DNA of 64,000 bases from Mycolicibacterium phlei. Its GTDB lineage: Bacteria > Actinomycetota > Actinomycetes > Mycobacteriales > Mycobacteriaceae. The notes beneath the pieces were generated by a model. It saw only the letters and a program-made list of their open reading frames with translations, did no database searches and was not told the DNA's origin. Where the stretch lies: NCBI RefSeq assembly GCF_001583415.1, contig NZ_CP014475.1, forward strand, positions 3,410,001 to 3,474,000, written 5' to 3'. This document shows positions 46,468 through 55,739 of this stretch, one piece after another; position 1 is the first letter of the stretch; every line of letters begins with the position of its first letter. Both the position numbers and the translations under genes were made by a program.

Positions 46468-47247
46468 TCAGCGCAATTCGATCGAGCGTTTCGCCAGGCC
46501 CATCCAGTAGCCGTCGATCACCTGGCGCGGCGCCTGCCCCGGATCGCTCGACGCGCCGAGCGCGACGAACAACGGCGACCAGTGCTCGATCGTCGGGTGC
46601 GCGTAGGGCATGCCCGGTGCGCGGTGCCGGAAGTCGATCAGCGCGTCGACGTCGCCGGCGGCGAACGTCTCGGCGGCCCACGCGTCGAACTCCACCGACC
46701 AGCCCGGCGGCGTCGCGTCCGGCGACGGGTCGTCGAGGAACGGCAGCCCGTGGGTGGTGAACCCGGAGCCGATGATCAGCACCCCCTCGTCGCGCAGCGG
46801 GCGCAGCCGCTCCCCCAGCCCCAGCAGCGTGCGCGGGTCCAGGGTGGGCATCGAGATCTGCAGCACCGGGATGTCGGCGTCGGGGTACATGACGGTCAGC
46901 GGTACGTAGGCGCCGTGGTCGAGCCGGCGGTCCGGGTCGTGGCGGACCGGCTCACCGGCCGGCAGCAGTGCCTCGACGCGGGCGACCAGGTCCGCCGCGC
47001 CGGGCGCGGCGTAGGTGGTGCGGTAGTAGCGCTCCGGGAAGCCCCAGAAGTCGTACGTCAGCGGGGTGTCCGTCGACGTCGACCCGATGGTCAGCGGCGC
47101 GGACTCCCAGTGCGCGGAGATGACGAGGATCGACTGCGGGCGCGCCAACTCGCGCGCCCACGCCTTCAGTTGGCCGACCCACAGCTCGTCGTCGACCAGC
47201 GGCGGCGCCCCGTGGGAGAGGTACAGCGCGGGAAGGGATTCGGCCAT
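46468..47247 (-). CDS. Extradiol ring-cleavage dioxygenase, DODA/LigB-like
   Basis: A 259-residue class III dioxygenase of the 4,5-DOPA extradiol type. The metal-binding His residues are in [10 protein letters not shown] (about 12), ISAHWESAP (about 46), DHGAYVPL and the C-terminal [16 protein letters not shown]. It would cleave a catechol-type ring using non-haem iron; related proteins can also bind zinc. ATG 47247 lies 105 bp from the mscR start in the opposite direction. Physiological substrate unknown. Confidence 0.88.
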   Translation of the reverse strand: MAESLPALYLSHGAPPLVDDELWVGQLKAWARELARPQSILVISAHWESAPLTIGSTSTDTPLTYDFWGFPERYYRTTYAAPGAADLVARVEALLPAGEPVRHDPDRRLDHGAYVPLTVMYPDADIPVLQISMPTLDPRTLLGLGERLRPLRDEGVLIIGSGFTTHGLPFLDDPSPDATPPGWSVEFDAWAAETFAAGDVDALIDFRHRAPGMPYAHPTIEHWSPLFVALGASSDPGQAPRQVIDGYWMGLAKRSIELR

Positions 47248-47338
47248 ACCCCGAGTCTCCTCCTCGCCGGCCCGGTCGGCGCTGTGTTTCCTGTCATGAA
47301 TCTTTGTTCCCTGAAGTGAGTTTCCGGGCCGGACCCGT

Positions 47339-47344
47339 TAGGTT
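47339..47344 (+). promoter_or_regulatory. Candidate leaderless -10 element of mscR
   Basis: TAGGTT ends 7 nt before the ATG at 47352 and there is no ribosome site, so transcription probably begins at the start codon. Confidence 0.5.
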
Positions 47345-47351
47345 GTACGCC

Positions 47352-48437
47352 ATGAGCGAAACGGTGCGCGGAGTCATTTCACGGAAGAAGGGTGAGCCGG
47401 TCGAGGTCACCGACATTGTCATCCCCGACCCGGGTCCGGGTGAGGTCGTGGTCAAGGTGATCGCCTGCGGCGTGTGCCACACCGACCTGCACTACCGGGA
47501 GGGCGGCATCAACGACGAATTCCCGTTCCTGCTCGGCCACGAGGCCGCGGGCACCGTGGACAAGGTCGGCGAGGGCGTGACCAACGTCGCCCCCGGCGAT
47601 TTCGTGATCCTGAACTGGCGCGCGGTGTGCGGCCAGTGCCGGGCGTGTAAGCGCGGCCGCCCGCACCTGTGCTTCGACACCTACAACGCCACCCAGAAGA
47701 TGACGCTGACCGACGGCACCGAGCTGACCCCGGCGCTGGGCATCGGGGCGTTCGTCGAGAAGACGCTCGTACACAAGGGCCAGTGCACCAAGGTCGATTC
47801 CAGCGCCGACCCGGCGGTGGCCGGGCTGCTGGGCTGCGGTGTGATGGCCGGCATCGGCGCGGCGATCAACACCGGCGGGGTGACCCGCGACGACACCGTG
47901 GCCGTCATCGGCTGCGGCGGCGTGGGTGACGCGGCCATCGCGGGTTCTGCGCTGGTCGGCGCGAAGAAGATCATCGCGGTCGACACCGACGACAAGAAGC
48001 TCGAATGGGCCCGCCAGTTCGGCGCCACCCACACCATCAACGCCCGCACCACCGACGTGGTCGAGGCCATCCAGGAGCTCACCGACGGGTTCGGCACCGA
48101 CGTGGTGATCGACGCGGTGGGCCGCCCGGAGACCTGGAAGCAGGCGTTCTACGCCCGTGATCTCGCGGGAACCGTTGTGCTGGTGGGTGTTCCGACGCCG
48201 GACATGACGCTGGAGATGCCGCTGATCGACTTCTTCTCCCGCGGCGGGTCGCTGAAGTCGTCGTGGTACGGCGACTGCCTGCCCGAGCGCGACTTCCCCA
48301 CCCTGATCGATCTGCATCTGCAGGGCCGACTGCCGCTGGACAAGTTCGTCACCGAGCGGATCGGCCTTGGCGACATCGAGACCGCGTTCGAGAAGATGCA
48401 CCACGGCGAGGTGCTGCGTTCGGTGGTGGTGCTGTGA
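47352..48437 (+). CDS. mscR: S-(hydroxymethyl)mycothiol dehydrogenase / S-nitrosomycothiol reductase
   Basis: A 361-residue zinc-dependent class III alcohol dehydrogenase, the same length as M. tuberculosis MscR (Rv2259). It oxidises the formaldehyde-mycothiol adduct and reduces S-nitrosomycothiol. The catalytic zinc ligands are in [13 protein letters not shown] and GHEAAG; the structural zinc site has four Cys in [30 protein letters not shown] binds NAD. The metallo-beta-lactamase-fold gene overlaps its stop (GTGA), the usual operon partner that may hydrolyse the resulting thioester. Confidence 0.95.
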   Translation: MSETVRGVISRKKGEPVEVTDIVIPDPGPGEVVVKVIACGVCHTDLHYREGGINDEFPFLLGHEAAGTVDKVGEGVTNVAPGDFVILNWRAVCGQCRACKRGRPHLCFDTYNATQKMTLTDGTELTPALGIGAFVEKTLVHKGQCTKVDSSADPAVAGLLGCGVMAGIGAAINTGGVTRDDTVAVIGCGGVGDAAIAGSALVGAKKIIAVDTDDKKLEWARQFGATHTINARTTDVVEAIQELTDGFGTDVVIDAVGRPETWKQAFYARDLAGTVVLVGVPTPDMTLEMPLIDFFSRGGSLKSSWYGDCLPERDFPTLIDLHLQGRLPLDKFVTERIGLGDIETAFEKMHHGEVLRSVVVL

Positions 48438-49063
48438 ACGGCGGACCGATCGGCCGGGTGGTCACCCACGGCACCTTCGAACTCGACGGCGGCAGTTGGG
48501 AAGTCGACAACAACATCTGGATCGTCGGTGACGATTCGGAGGTGGTGGTGTTCGACGCCGCCCACACCGCGGACCCGATTGTGGAGGCGGTCGGCGGCCG
48601 CCACGTGGTGGCGGTGGTGTGCACCCACGGCCACAACGACCATGTGACCGTCGCGCCGGAACTCGGCCGCCGGCTGGACGCGCCGGTGCTGCTGCATCCG
48701 GGCGACGACGTGCTGTGGCGGATGACGCACCCCGACATCGACTTCCGCCCGGTCAGCGACGGCGACACGCTGAAGGTGGCGGGCACCGAGCTGCGCGCCC
48801 TGCACACGCCGGGACACTCGCCGGGGTCGGTGTGCTGGCACGCGCCCGAGCTCAACGCGGTGTTCAGCGGTGACACGCTGTTCCAGGGCGGCCCGGGTGC
48901 GACGGGCCGGTCGTTCTCGGACTTCCCGACCATCCTGGAGTCGATCTCGGGCCGGCTGGGCAAGCTGCCCGGCGAGACCGTCGTCTACACCGGCCACGGT
49001 GACTCGACGACGATCGGTGACGAGATCGTGCACTACGACGAGTGGGTGGCTCGCGGCCACTGA
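48434..49063 (+). CDS. Metallo-beta-lactamase fold hydrolase (Rv2260-type)
   Basis: A 209-residue glyoxalase II-like hydrolase. The metal-binding motif THGHNDH is at about residues 62-68, with further ligands in HTPGHSPGS and SGDTLFQGG and the final TGHGDSTT. It is translated from a GTG overlapping the mscR stop, so it probably completes formaldehyde detoxification by splitting formyl-mycothiol or a related thioester; this is inferred from context and family, not shown. No signal peptide. Confidence 0.9.
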   Translation: MNGGPIGRVVTHGTFELDGGSWEVDNNIWIVGDDSEVVVFDAAHTADPIVEAVGGRHVVAVVCTHGHNDHVTVAPELGRRLDAPVLLHPGDDVLWRMTHPDIDFRPVSDGDTLKVAGTELRALHTPGHSPGSVCWHAPELNAVFSGDTLFQGGPGATGRSFSDFPTILESISGRLGKLPGETVVYTGHGDSTTIGDEIVHYDEWVARGH

Positions 49064-49085
49064 GTGGCCGATCAGACCCAAGCCA

Positions 49086-49841
49086 CTAGCCCCGCAGGAT
49101 TCGGCGCTTCTCGGCCTGGAACTCCTCCTCGCTGAGGGCGCCCGAATCCCGCAGCGCCGCAAGTTGTCTGAGCTGTTCGAGCCGGATGCCCCGGTCGTCG
49201 GGCTCGCGGGTGGCCGCGTCTAGTGACACCGCGTGCAACGACGGCGGCGGGGGTGGCGGGTCGTCGTCGGTGATCAGTTCGTGCGGGGCCAGCGGGCGCG
49301 CCGCCTTGCCTGCGCGCACCGACCACAGCCACCCGACCACCAGCCACACCACGCCTGCGGCGGTCAGCCCGCCGAACAGCCACGTCACCCAGCCGTAGGC
49401 GCTGCCGTGCCCGAACGCCAGCCGGGGACGGATGTAGCCGGCGATCTCACCGTCGGTCCGCACCTGGTACTGACCCGCCTGTTCGATGTCGGCGGTCCAC
49501 AGTCGCACCCAGGTGTTGTTCATGACTGAGGTTGTGCCGCCGATGCTTTCGGTGAATGTCGGGGTGCTGACGCCGGCGGGCGGGTCGATGCTGACGCTGA
49601 TCTCCGGGATCGGGTAGCCGCCGTCCCCCTGGCTGGTGTCGATGGTGAGGAAGCTCACGGTCACCTCACCGGCGGGCAGCTCGACGGTGCCGGTGCCGGG
49701 GATCGGGACCTCGCCGTAGGCGTTGTATTTGTCGAGCACGAAAGCGTTGAGCACGATCGCGACGATGAAGCCGACCGCCCCGACCACGAGGGTGACCACG
49801 GCGACCGCAACCGCTACCCGCGATGCGCCCCTTCCGCTCAT
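49086..49841 (-). CDS. Membrane protein with SHOCT domain
   Basis: A 251-residue protein with two transmembrane helices: residues about 10-33 and 140-165. Between them is an extracytoplasmic domain of beta type (GEVTVSFLTIDTSQGDGGYPIPEISVS). A Pro-rich linker (DDDPPPPPPS) leads to a C-terminal SHOCT domain, RLEQLRQLAALRDSGALSEEEF at the end, a short helical module common in membrane-associated oligomers. ATG 49841 is chosen since the first helix follows at once. Function unknown. It is convergent with the metallo-hydrolase gene, 22 bp apart. Confidence 0.85.
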   Translation of the reverse strand: MSGRGASRVAVAVAVVTLVVGAVGFIVAIVLNAFVLDKYNAYGEVPIPGTGTVELPAGEVTVSFLTIDTSQGDGGYPIPEISVSIDPPAGVSTPTFTESIGGTTSVMNNTWVRLWTADIEQAGQYQVRTDGEIAGYIRPRLAFGHGSAYGWVTWLFGGLTAAGVVWLVVGWLWSVRAGKAARPLAPHELITDDDPPPPPPSLHAVSLDAATREPDDRGIRLEQLRQLAALRDSGALSEEEFQAEKRRILRG

Positions 49842-49978
49842 GCGCGAAAGTCTGACATGACGGAGTCGGCGCCGCCGCACCAATCCCCGCTTCGTTACCG
49901 GGCTGCTGCACACCATCGACGCGCGGGGACTACCGTCGAGACCGACCGATCCGTTTTCGCGCATCACCGGAGGTGACG

Positions 49979-51067
49979 GTGCCCGAGTCCAGCATCGTCG
50001 TGCGGCCCGAGCCGATGGACAGCGCGGCCTACACCGCCGCGTCGCGGTTGCACGCCCCCGGTCTGCAGCCGGCGATCAAGCTGTTCGAGGCCGCCGCCCG
50101 GGCCGTGCCGATGCCGACGCCGCCGCATCCGATCGTGATCGCCGACTACGGCGCGGCCACCGGACACAACTCGCTGCTGCCGATCAACGCGGCAATCGCG
50201 GTGCTGCGGAAGCGAACCCGTCCGGATCACTCCGCCCTGGTGGTACACACCGATCTGCCGGACAACGACTTCACCGCGTTGTTCCGAACGCTGTCCGAGG
50301 ATCCCGACAGCTACCTGACCAGGGACGCGAACACGTTCCCCACCGCAATCGGCCGGTCGTTCTACACCCAGATCATGCCGTCGAGCAGCGTCAGCCTGGG
50401 CTGGAGCTCGTGGGCGGTCCAGTGGCTCAGCCGCACCCCGGCGCCGATCCCCGACCACATCCAGATCGCCTACAGCCGCGACGCGGCGGTGCGCGCCGCC
50501 TACGCCCGCCAGGCCGCCCACGACTGGCACGAGTTCATCGCCTTCCGGGGCCGGGAACTGCGCCCCGGCGGCCGGCTGCTGGTGATGACGATGGGCATCG
50601 GCGAGGACGGCGACGCCGGCCACCGCCCGACGCTGACCGCGATCGCCGACGCGCTCGACGAGGTCAGCGGGGCCGGGCTGATCACCTCCGACGAGCGGCG
50701 CCGCATGTGCCTGCCCATCGTCGCGCGCAGCGAGGCGGACTTCTGCGCGCCGTTCGCGCCGAAGGGCCGGTTCGAACAGCTCGAGATCGAGCACCTGGAG
50801 ATCTTCGACGCCGAGGACCGTTACTGGAACCAGTACCGGCGCGACGGCAACGCGCGGGTCTTCGGTGCGCAGTGGGCGGCGTTCGCCCGGGCGGCGGTGT
50901 TCCCGTCGCTGCTGGCGGCGCTCGACGGCGGCGCGACCGACCCGCGGGCCAGCGAGTTCTGCGAGCGCCTCAAGAAGGGGGTGGCCGAGCGGCTGGCCGC
51001 CGACCCCGAGCAGACCCGGCTGCCGCTGGCGCACGTGGTGCTGATCAAACGCCAGCAGCCCCAGTAG
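49979..51067 (+). CDS. SABATH-like carboxyl methyltransferase family protein
   Basis: A 362-residue SAM-dependent methyltransferase of the type related to plant salicylate/jasmonate methyltransferases. IVIADYGAATGHNSLLPINAAI is motif I with the SAM site, PSSSVSLGWSSWAVQWLS matches the substrate-binding loop and LRPGGRLLVMTMGIGEDG follows. GTG 49979 is preferred because GGAGG ends 5 nt upstream; GTG 49973 would overlap that site. Bacterial members methylate small carboxylic acids, but no substrate is known here. It ends 6 bp from the convergent actin-fold gene. Confidence 0.85.
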   Translation: MPESSIVVRPEPMDSAAYTAASRLHAPGLQPAIKLFEAAARAVPMPTPPHPIVIADYGAATGHNSLLPINAAIAVLRKRTRPDHSALVVHTDLPDNDFTALFRTLSEDPDSYLTRDANTFPTAIGRSFYTQIMPSSSVSLGWSSWAVQWLSRTPAPIPDHIQIAYSRDAAVRAAYARQAAHDWHEFIAFRGRELRPGGRLLVMTMGIGEDGDAGHRPTLTAIADALDEVSGAGLITSDERRRMCLPIVARSEADFCAPFAPKGRFEQLEIEHLEIFDAEDRYWNQYRRDGNARVFGAQWAAFARAAVFPSLLAALDGGATDPRASEFCERLKKGVAERLAADPEQTRLPLAHVVLIKRQQPQ

Positions 51068-51073
51068 CCGGCG

Positions 51074-52840
51074 CTACGGCTGGCTGGGGAACCCCGGCGG
51101 GGCGGGCACCCACGGCAGCCCCGGGACGGTCGAGTACGGCGGGGTCGGGCTCCACGTCGGCGGCGTCCACACCGGCGGCTTCGGCTCCTCCGGTTCCTCG
51201 GCGGGCGGCTCCTCGGCGGGTGGCTGCTCCGCGGGCGGCTCCTCGGCCGGCGGCTCCTCGGCCGGTGGCTGCTCTGCCGGTGGTTCCTGCGCAGGCGGCG
51301 GTTCGGCGGTGACGGTCTGTGTCACCGGGGGCGGGTTCACCGGGGCCGGTGCCTGGGTGGCCGGGGCGGGCGCCTCCGGCGCGGGCTCGGGCTCCCGGGG
51401 CACCTGGCTGAAGGTCATCGGCGGTGCGGTGGTCGACGCCGGTGTGGGCGACGGCGGGGACTCGTCGCCTGCCAGCACCCACACCACCGCGACCAGCAGC
51501 AGCAGTATCGCCAGGACGATGCCCGAGCCGAGCGGCACCAGTGGGTTGCGGTACCACGGCACCGGCGCCCGCGGCGGCACGTTGTCCCAGTCGTCGTCCT
51601 CCTCGTGCTGGGCGGCGTCGTCGCCGAACGAGACCTCCGGGCGCCCGTCGGCCGGGGGAACGACGTCGGGCACGTCGTCGGCGGCCGACCAGGCCAGCGC
51701 GGCTTCCGACGGCGGGGGTTCGGCGGCGGGCGCCATGGCCGTCGGGGCGCCGGCGACGTCCGGATGGGCGGCGGTGACGTCGGCTGCCGGCGACATCGCG
51801 GTGGCACCGTCCTCGACGGAGCCCCGCGTGGCGGCCAGCCCACCGCCGATCGCGGCGGCCAGTTCGGGCTGGGCGATCGTGACGACCGGCAGCCGGAACC
51901 GCTCCGACAGCGTGGTGATGATCAGCGGGATGCGGGCCCCGCCGCCGACCGTGGCGATCGCGGCGAGTTGGTGAACCCCGTTGCGCTGCAACGTGTCCTG
52001 CACAACGTCGACGAACTGGTTCAGTGGCGCGCGCAGCACGTCGTCGAGTTCGGTCCGGGTCAGCCGCACGTCGCTGCGGTGCCCGGGCAGTTCGGCGACC
52101 AGCGAGGTGAACGTCGCCGTCGACAGCCGCTCCTTGGCGCCGCGGCACTGCGCGCGCAACCGGCTCAGCGAGCCGATCGCCGAGGTGCCGGACAGGTCGA
52201 TGGTGCCGGCCGCGGACAGGTCGTCGATGACGTGGGTGAGCAGCGCCTGGTCGAGGAGATCGCCGGACAGGTCGGGGTGCCGGACGGTCTCGGCGATCGG
52301 CAGGTAGTTACGGCCGGCGTCGACCAGCGTGATGCTGGTGCCGGTGCCGCCGAAGTCGCACAGCGCGATGACCCCGCGGCCGGGCAGGCCGGGCTCGGTC
52401 TGCAGCGCGGTCAGCGCGGCCTCCGCGTCGGAGAGCAGCACCGCCCGGCGCAGCTCGGGGAGCGCGGTGACGGCGCCGCGCAGCGCCTCGACGGCGGCGG
52501 GCCGCCAGTGCGCGGGATGGGTGATCGCGACAGGCCCGGCGGGCGGGCGGCCCCCGCCGACGGTGAGCAGCAGTGCGCGCAGCGCCTCGGCGAGGACGAC
52601 GTCGGCGCGGTGGGTGGTGCCGTCGGCGGCGACGATGCCGACCGGATCGCCGACGCGGTCGACGAAGTCGGTGAGGATCAGGCCCGGTTCGTTGAGGTTG
52701 CGGTTCTCGCTGGGCACGCCGACCTCCGGCGGCCGGTGCGGGAACCGGGTCAGGACGGGTGAGCGGGTCACCGCGGCGCGGCCGACCACCACCGCCGCGA
52801 GGGTGGTCGCCCCCACGGACATGCCTACGCCGTCAACCAT
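51074..52840 (-). CDS. Actin/Hsp70-fold membrane protein with proline-rich tail (Rv2264c-type)
   Basis: A 588-residue protein in three parts. Residues 1-330 form an Hsp70/actin-type nucleotide-binding fold: MSVGATTLAAVV is the phosphate-1 loop, ALCDFGGTGTSITLVD phosphate-2 and IATVGGGARIPLI the adenosine motif. A linker rich in Ala/Asp/Pro follows, then one transmembrane helix (about 445-467, GIVLAILLLLVAVVWVLAG), then about 120 residues outside the membrane dominated by PPAEEPPAEQ repeats. No peptide-binding domain is present. An ATP-dependent sensor or scaffold reaching the cell wall is suggested. Size and composition match proline-rich Rv2264c. Confidence 0.85.
   Translation of the reverse strand: MVDGVGMSVGATTLAAVVVGRAAVTRSPVLTRFPHRPPEVGVPSENRNLNEPGLILTDFVDRVGDPVGIVAADGTTHRADVVLAEALRALLLTVGGGRPPAGPVAITHPAHWRPAAVEALRGAVTALPELRRAVLLSDAEAALTALQTEPGLPGRGVIALCDFGGTGTSITLVDAGRNYLPIAETVRHPDLSGDLLDQALLTHVIDDLSAAGTIDLSGTSAIGSLSRLRAQCRGAKERLSTATFTSLVAELPGHRSDVRLTRTELDDVLRAPLNQFVDVVQDTLQRNGVHQLAAIATVGGGARIPLIITTLSERFRLPVVTIAQPELAAAIGGGLAATRGSVEDGATAMSPAADVTAAHPDVAGAPTAMAPAAEPPPSEAALAWSAADDVPDVVPPADGRPEVSFGDDAAQHEEDDDWDNVPPRAPVPWYRNPLVPLGSGIVLAILLLLVAVVWVLAGDESPPSPTPASTTAPPMTFSQVPREPEPAPEAPAPATQAPAPVNPPPVTQTVTAEPPPAQEPPAEQPPAEEPPAEEPPAEQPPAEEPPAEEPEEPKPPVWTPPTWSPTPPYSTVPGLPWVPAPPGFPSQP
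51187..51300 (-). repeat. Tandem coding repeat (PPAEE/PPAEQ units)
   Basis: About seven in-frame units of 15 bp (CCGGCCGAGGAGCCG type) encode a Pro-Pro-Ala-Glu-Glu/Gln ladder in the extracytoplasmic tail of the actin-fold protein. Unit number is likely to vary between strains. Confidence 0.65.
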
Positions 52841-52857
52841 CGCTCTCCCCTTCGTTG

Positions 52858-53946
52858 TCAGCGGATGGTGCCCGCACCCGGGATCAACGGCAGATCCAGG
52901 GCGGTCACCCAGCCCGGCGGCAGGTCGTTGACCGCGGGCACGGCGTTGAGGGCTCGCAGTCCGGTCGCCAGGCACCCGGCCGCGGCGGCGTCGCGCCCCG
53001 AACCGTCGGTGAACCGGAACGCGGTCTCCTGAAAGATACTCGGGGTGCCCTCGATGTCGACGCGGTAGACGTCGTTCTGGGTGCCCGACGGCCAGTCCGG
53101 TGCGGCGTCGTGGCCGATACGGTTGACATGCTCGAGCTGAATGCGGGTCTCGCCCTTGTACACCCCGTTGATGGTGAACCGCACCGCGGCGACGTTGCCC
53201 GCCTTGATGACGCCCTTGGCGGTCTGGCGGTCGTTGGGGGTGACCCACTTCTCCCAGGTGGTGGTGATCTCGTCGAGCGTGATGCCCGCCGCGTGGGCGA
53301 TCATGGGAACCGTTGCACCCCAGGCGAAAATAAGGATGTCAGGGTTCTCCAGCAGTGGCCGGTACTCGGGCGGTTTACCGATGCCCATCTCCCGGTCGTA
53401 GTCGCCCTCGTAGTTGGTGTAGTCGAGCAGTTCGGAGGCGCGCACCCGACGCACCTCCGAGCACAGGCCCATCAACGTCATCGGGAACAGATCGTTGGCG
53501 AAGCCGGGGTCGATGCCGGTGGTCAGACACGACGACCGGCCCGCCTCGCAGGCCTCGGTGATCGGTTCGATCCAGTTGGGCGGGTTCAGATGCATGTCCG
53601 GCCAGATCCACGGCGTCATCGCCGTCGAGCACACGTCGATGCCGGCGCGCAGGAACCGGGTGATCAGCGCGATATTGGCGTCGGCGTGGTTGGCGGTGGG
53701 ACCGTAGTGCACCAGCGCGTCGGGTCGCAGCGCGATGAGCGCGTCGACGTCGTCGGTGGCCGCCAGCCCGAGCGGGGTGTCCAGGCCGCAGATCTCGCCG
53801 ACGTCGCGACCCACCTTGTCGGGGTTGCTCACGCCCACACCCACCAGGTCGAACCGGGGGTGCCTGACGATCTCGGGTATCACCATCCTGCCGACGAAAC
53901 CGGTGCCCCAGACCACAACCCGCTTCACGTCAGACCCACTCGCCAC
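52858..53946 (-). CDS. NAD(P)-binding dehydrogenase, dihydrodipicolinate reductase-like
   Basis: A 362-residue Rossmann protein of the family annotated as NAD(P)H-dependent amine dehydrogenase or 2,4-diaminopentanoate dehydrogenase-like. The dinucleotide site is VVVWGTGFVGRMVIPEI at the N-terminus; LVHYGPTANHADANIALI and LTTGIDPGFANDLFPMTL are family stretches. The GTG at 53946 follows a GAAGGAAGG ribosome site. It lies 17 bp upstream of the actin-fold gene on the same strand. The substrate is unknown. Confidence 0.85.
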   Translation of the reverse strand: MASGSDVKRVVVWGTGFVGRMVIPEIVRHPRFDLVGVGVSNPDKVGRDVGEICGLDTPLGLAATDDVDALIALRPDALVHYGPTANHADANIALITRFLRAGIDVCSTAMTPWIWPDMHLNPPNWIEPITEACEAGRSSCLTTGIDPGFANDLFPMTLMGLCSEVRRVRASELLDYTNYEGDYDREMGIGKPPEYRPLLENPDILIFAWGATVPMIAHAAGITLDEITTTWEKWVTPNDRQTAKGVIKAGNVAAVRFTINGVYKGETRIQLEHVNRIGHDAAPDWPSGTQNDVYRVDIEGTPSIFQETAFRFTDGSGRDAAAAGCLATGLRALNAVPAVNDLPPGWVTALDLPLIPGAGTIR

Positions 53947-53980
53947 GGTCCGCCTTCCTTCGTTATTCCCGCTGGTAAAG

Positions 53981-55075
53981 CTACAGGTTGACCGGGTCCG
54001 GCGGCACCGTCTGAGTGTCGTCACGCAGCCCGATCTTGAATTGCATTGCGCGATACGGCCATCCGTCGCGGGTGTGCCACTGCGACACGACAATTCCTAC
54101 GCCACCGTCGATATCGAAGCGTGAACCCGGCAGCAGGTAGCCGCCGTAGAGCTGGGCGACCTGGTTGCCGTCGTGGTTCTCGGCGTGCCAGGCCGTCCCG
54201 ACGACGGGTGTCTGCAACGGTGTGGTGTGCATGTTCGCCACCGGTGCGCTCACCACCCGGTAGGCCAGCGCGTAACCGGAGGCGAGGAAGCCGCCGAGCA
54301 CCCACTTGCCGGGCGCCAGCCGGCGGAACGCCAGCTCACCCCAGCGTTCCCCGGGCGGGGTGATCGGCGTCGCCGGGGCGCCCCACTGCCAGCGGCCGTT
54401 GACGAATCCCCAACTGACGTAGCGGTTTCGGTCGCCGATCTGCTCGGGCCGTACCCGCATCAGGATGATGCCCTTGTCGCGTTGAAAACCGGTGGCCGCC
54501 ACGTACACCCAGTGCTCGTCGGGGTCATAGTCCCAGGCCCAGCACTGGGCGTGCCCGCCGTGCAGGTCGGCGGGGAACTTGGCCTTCTCCCCCAGGTGCG
54601 TCCAGCTGACGCCGCTGTCGTCGGAGCGCCAGATCTCGGTCCACACCACGTTGCCGAAACCGCGGTTGACGATGACGTGCAGGTACATCGAGTCGCCGAC
54701 GGTGAGCAGGTCGGACGGGATCACGGTGCTGATGCCGCCGCGGCGCCACCCGGTGCGGGCGTCGTCGTGGATGTAGTGCCACAGCTGGCGGGCGTAGTCG
54801 GGGTCGGGGCCGCCGGCCCGCTCGTAGACGATCTCGTGGTCGGCGTCGCCGGTGCCGATCAGGATGACCGGTGAGCGCCAGTCGCCCTGACCGACCTTGG
54901 CGCCGGAGAAGGTGTCACCGAACACCGACACCAGCTTGCCGTTCGGCGCGATCACCGAGGCACCGAGATCGGTGCAGGTGACGCCGAAGCGGTCGGTGCG
55001 GCCGGGGCCGGTGATGTCGACGGCCTTACCGGCGCGCAGCGGCAGCCGGGGTCGTGCCCACCAGCCCTGCGACAC
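53981..55075 (-). CDS. DUF4185 domain protein
   Basis: A 364-residue protein of the mycobacterial DUF4185 family, a five-bladed-propeller-like fold related to sialidase/arabinofuranosidase-type proteins. Repeated Asp-box-like turns occur (SVFGDTFSG, WRSDDSGVSW, WDYDPDEHWVY). With GTG 55075 as start there is no signal peptide, though family members are often exported; an upstream secreted-protein gene ends one base before. It could act on cell-wall glycans together with that neighbour. No catalytic residues can be assigned. Confidence 0.8.
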   Translation of the reverse strand: MSQGWWARPRLPLRAGKAVDITGPGRTDRFGVTCTDLGASVIAPNGKLVSVFGDTFSGAKVGQGDWRSPVILIGTGDADHEIVYERAGGPDPDYARQLWHYIHDDARTGWRRGGISTVIPSDLLTVGDSMYLHVIVNRGFGNVVWTEIWRSDDSGVSWTHLGEKAKFPADLHGGHAQCWAWDYDPDEHWVYVAATGFQRDKGIILMRVRPEQIGDRNRYVSWGFVNGRWQWGAPATPITPPGERWGELAFRRLAPGKWVLGGFLASGYALAYRVVSAPVANMHTTPLQTPVVGTAWHAENHDGNQVAQLYGGYLLPGSRFDIDGGVGIVVSQWHTRDGWPYRAMQFKIGLRDDTQTVPPDPVNL

Positions 55076-55624
55076 CTAGAAGCAGCGGCGCAGGCCGCCG
55101 GGCTCGCAGATCAGCGGGTACGGGGTGACCGGGTGGGCCAGCGGCTCCTTGTACTCCAGGGTCAGCGGCAACTCGACCATCCCGGCCGGCTGGCCGCACA
55201 CCCCCTCGTTGGTGAAGATCTGTACGCTGCCGGTCAGGGTGTTGCCGTCGAAGGAGTAGACCTCCTTCTGCAGCCCGGTGGTGCCGTCGGGGCACTGGCG
55301 CACCGAGTCGAAGGTGTTCGCCAAGAACGTCCACTTGCCGTTGACCTGGACGGCCTCCGCGCCGCCGCGGCCCTTCGGGGTGATCTTCAACCGGCAGCCG
55401 ACGGCGTCGATCAGCGGTTCGCGCAGGTCGCCGACGGTCGGCACGCAGCTCGGGTAGATCTCCCAGGTGTTCTCGGCCTGGCCTGCGATGCGGACGGTGT
55501 AGATGCCTTCCGGCGTGTCCGGGGACTTCACGTCGCCCTGCGCGCCCGCGGTGGCCGCCGCGCCGAGCGCGGTGCCCGCGACCAGCGCCGCGGCGGTGAA
55601 CAGTCGCGCGATCGTCTTCCTCAA
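55076..55624 (-). CDS. Secreted protein of unknown function
   Basis: A 182-residue exported protein. TTG 55624 is supported by GGAGG 6 nt upstream and gives a classic signal peptide: basic start, hydrophobic stretch FTAAALVAGTALGAAA and cleavage near TAGA. The mature part has six Cys that could pair (YPSCVPT, AVGCRL, RQCPD, GVCGQ, LICEPG, RRCF), suggesting a compact oxidised fold. It sits immediately upstream of the DUF4185 gene with stop and start adjacent, so the two are co-expressed. I do not recognise the family. Confidence 0.75.
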   Translation of the reverse strand: MRKTIARLFTAAALVAGTALGAAATAGAQGDVKSPDTPEGIYTVRIAGQAENTWEIYPSCVPTVGDLREPLIDAVGCRLKITPKGRGGAEAVQVNGKWTFLANTFDSVRQCPDGTTGLQKEVYSFDGNTLTGSVQIFTNEGVCGQPAGMVELPLTLEYKEPLAHPVTPYPLICEPGGLRRCF

Positions 55625-55739
55625 CCCGTGCCTCCAGCCGTCGACAGTGCTTCGCAGTATCTCAGTGTGCACGGGCGCCCGTCACAACTTTGTCCGGCTC
55701 CGGGTTTCGGTCACCACGGGTGCGGGGTAAAGGACGGCG

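Noticed and set aside
46355..46681. 108-codon minus-strand gene between the esterase and dioxygenase genes
   Set aside because: Most of it is a frame shadow of the dioxygenase; only the last 35 codons look gene-like and are reported as a possible remnant.
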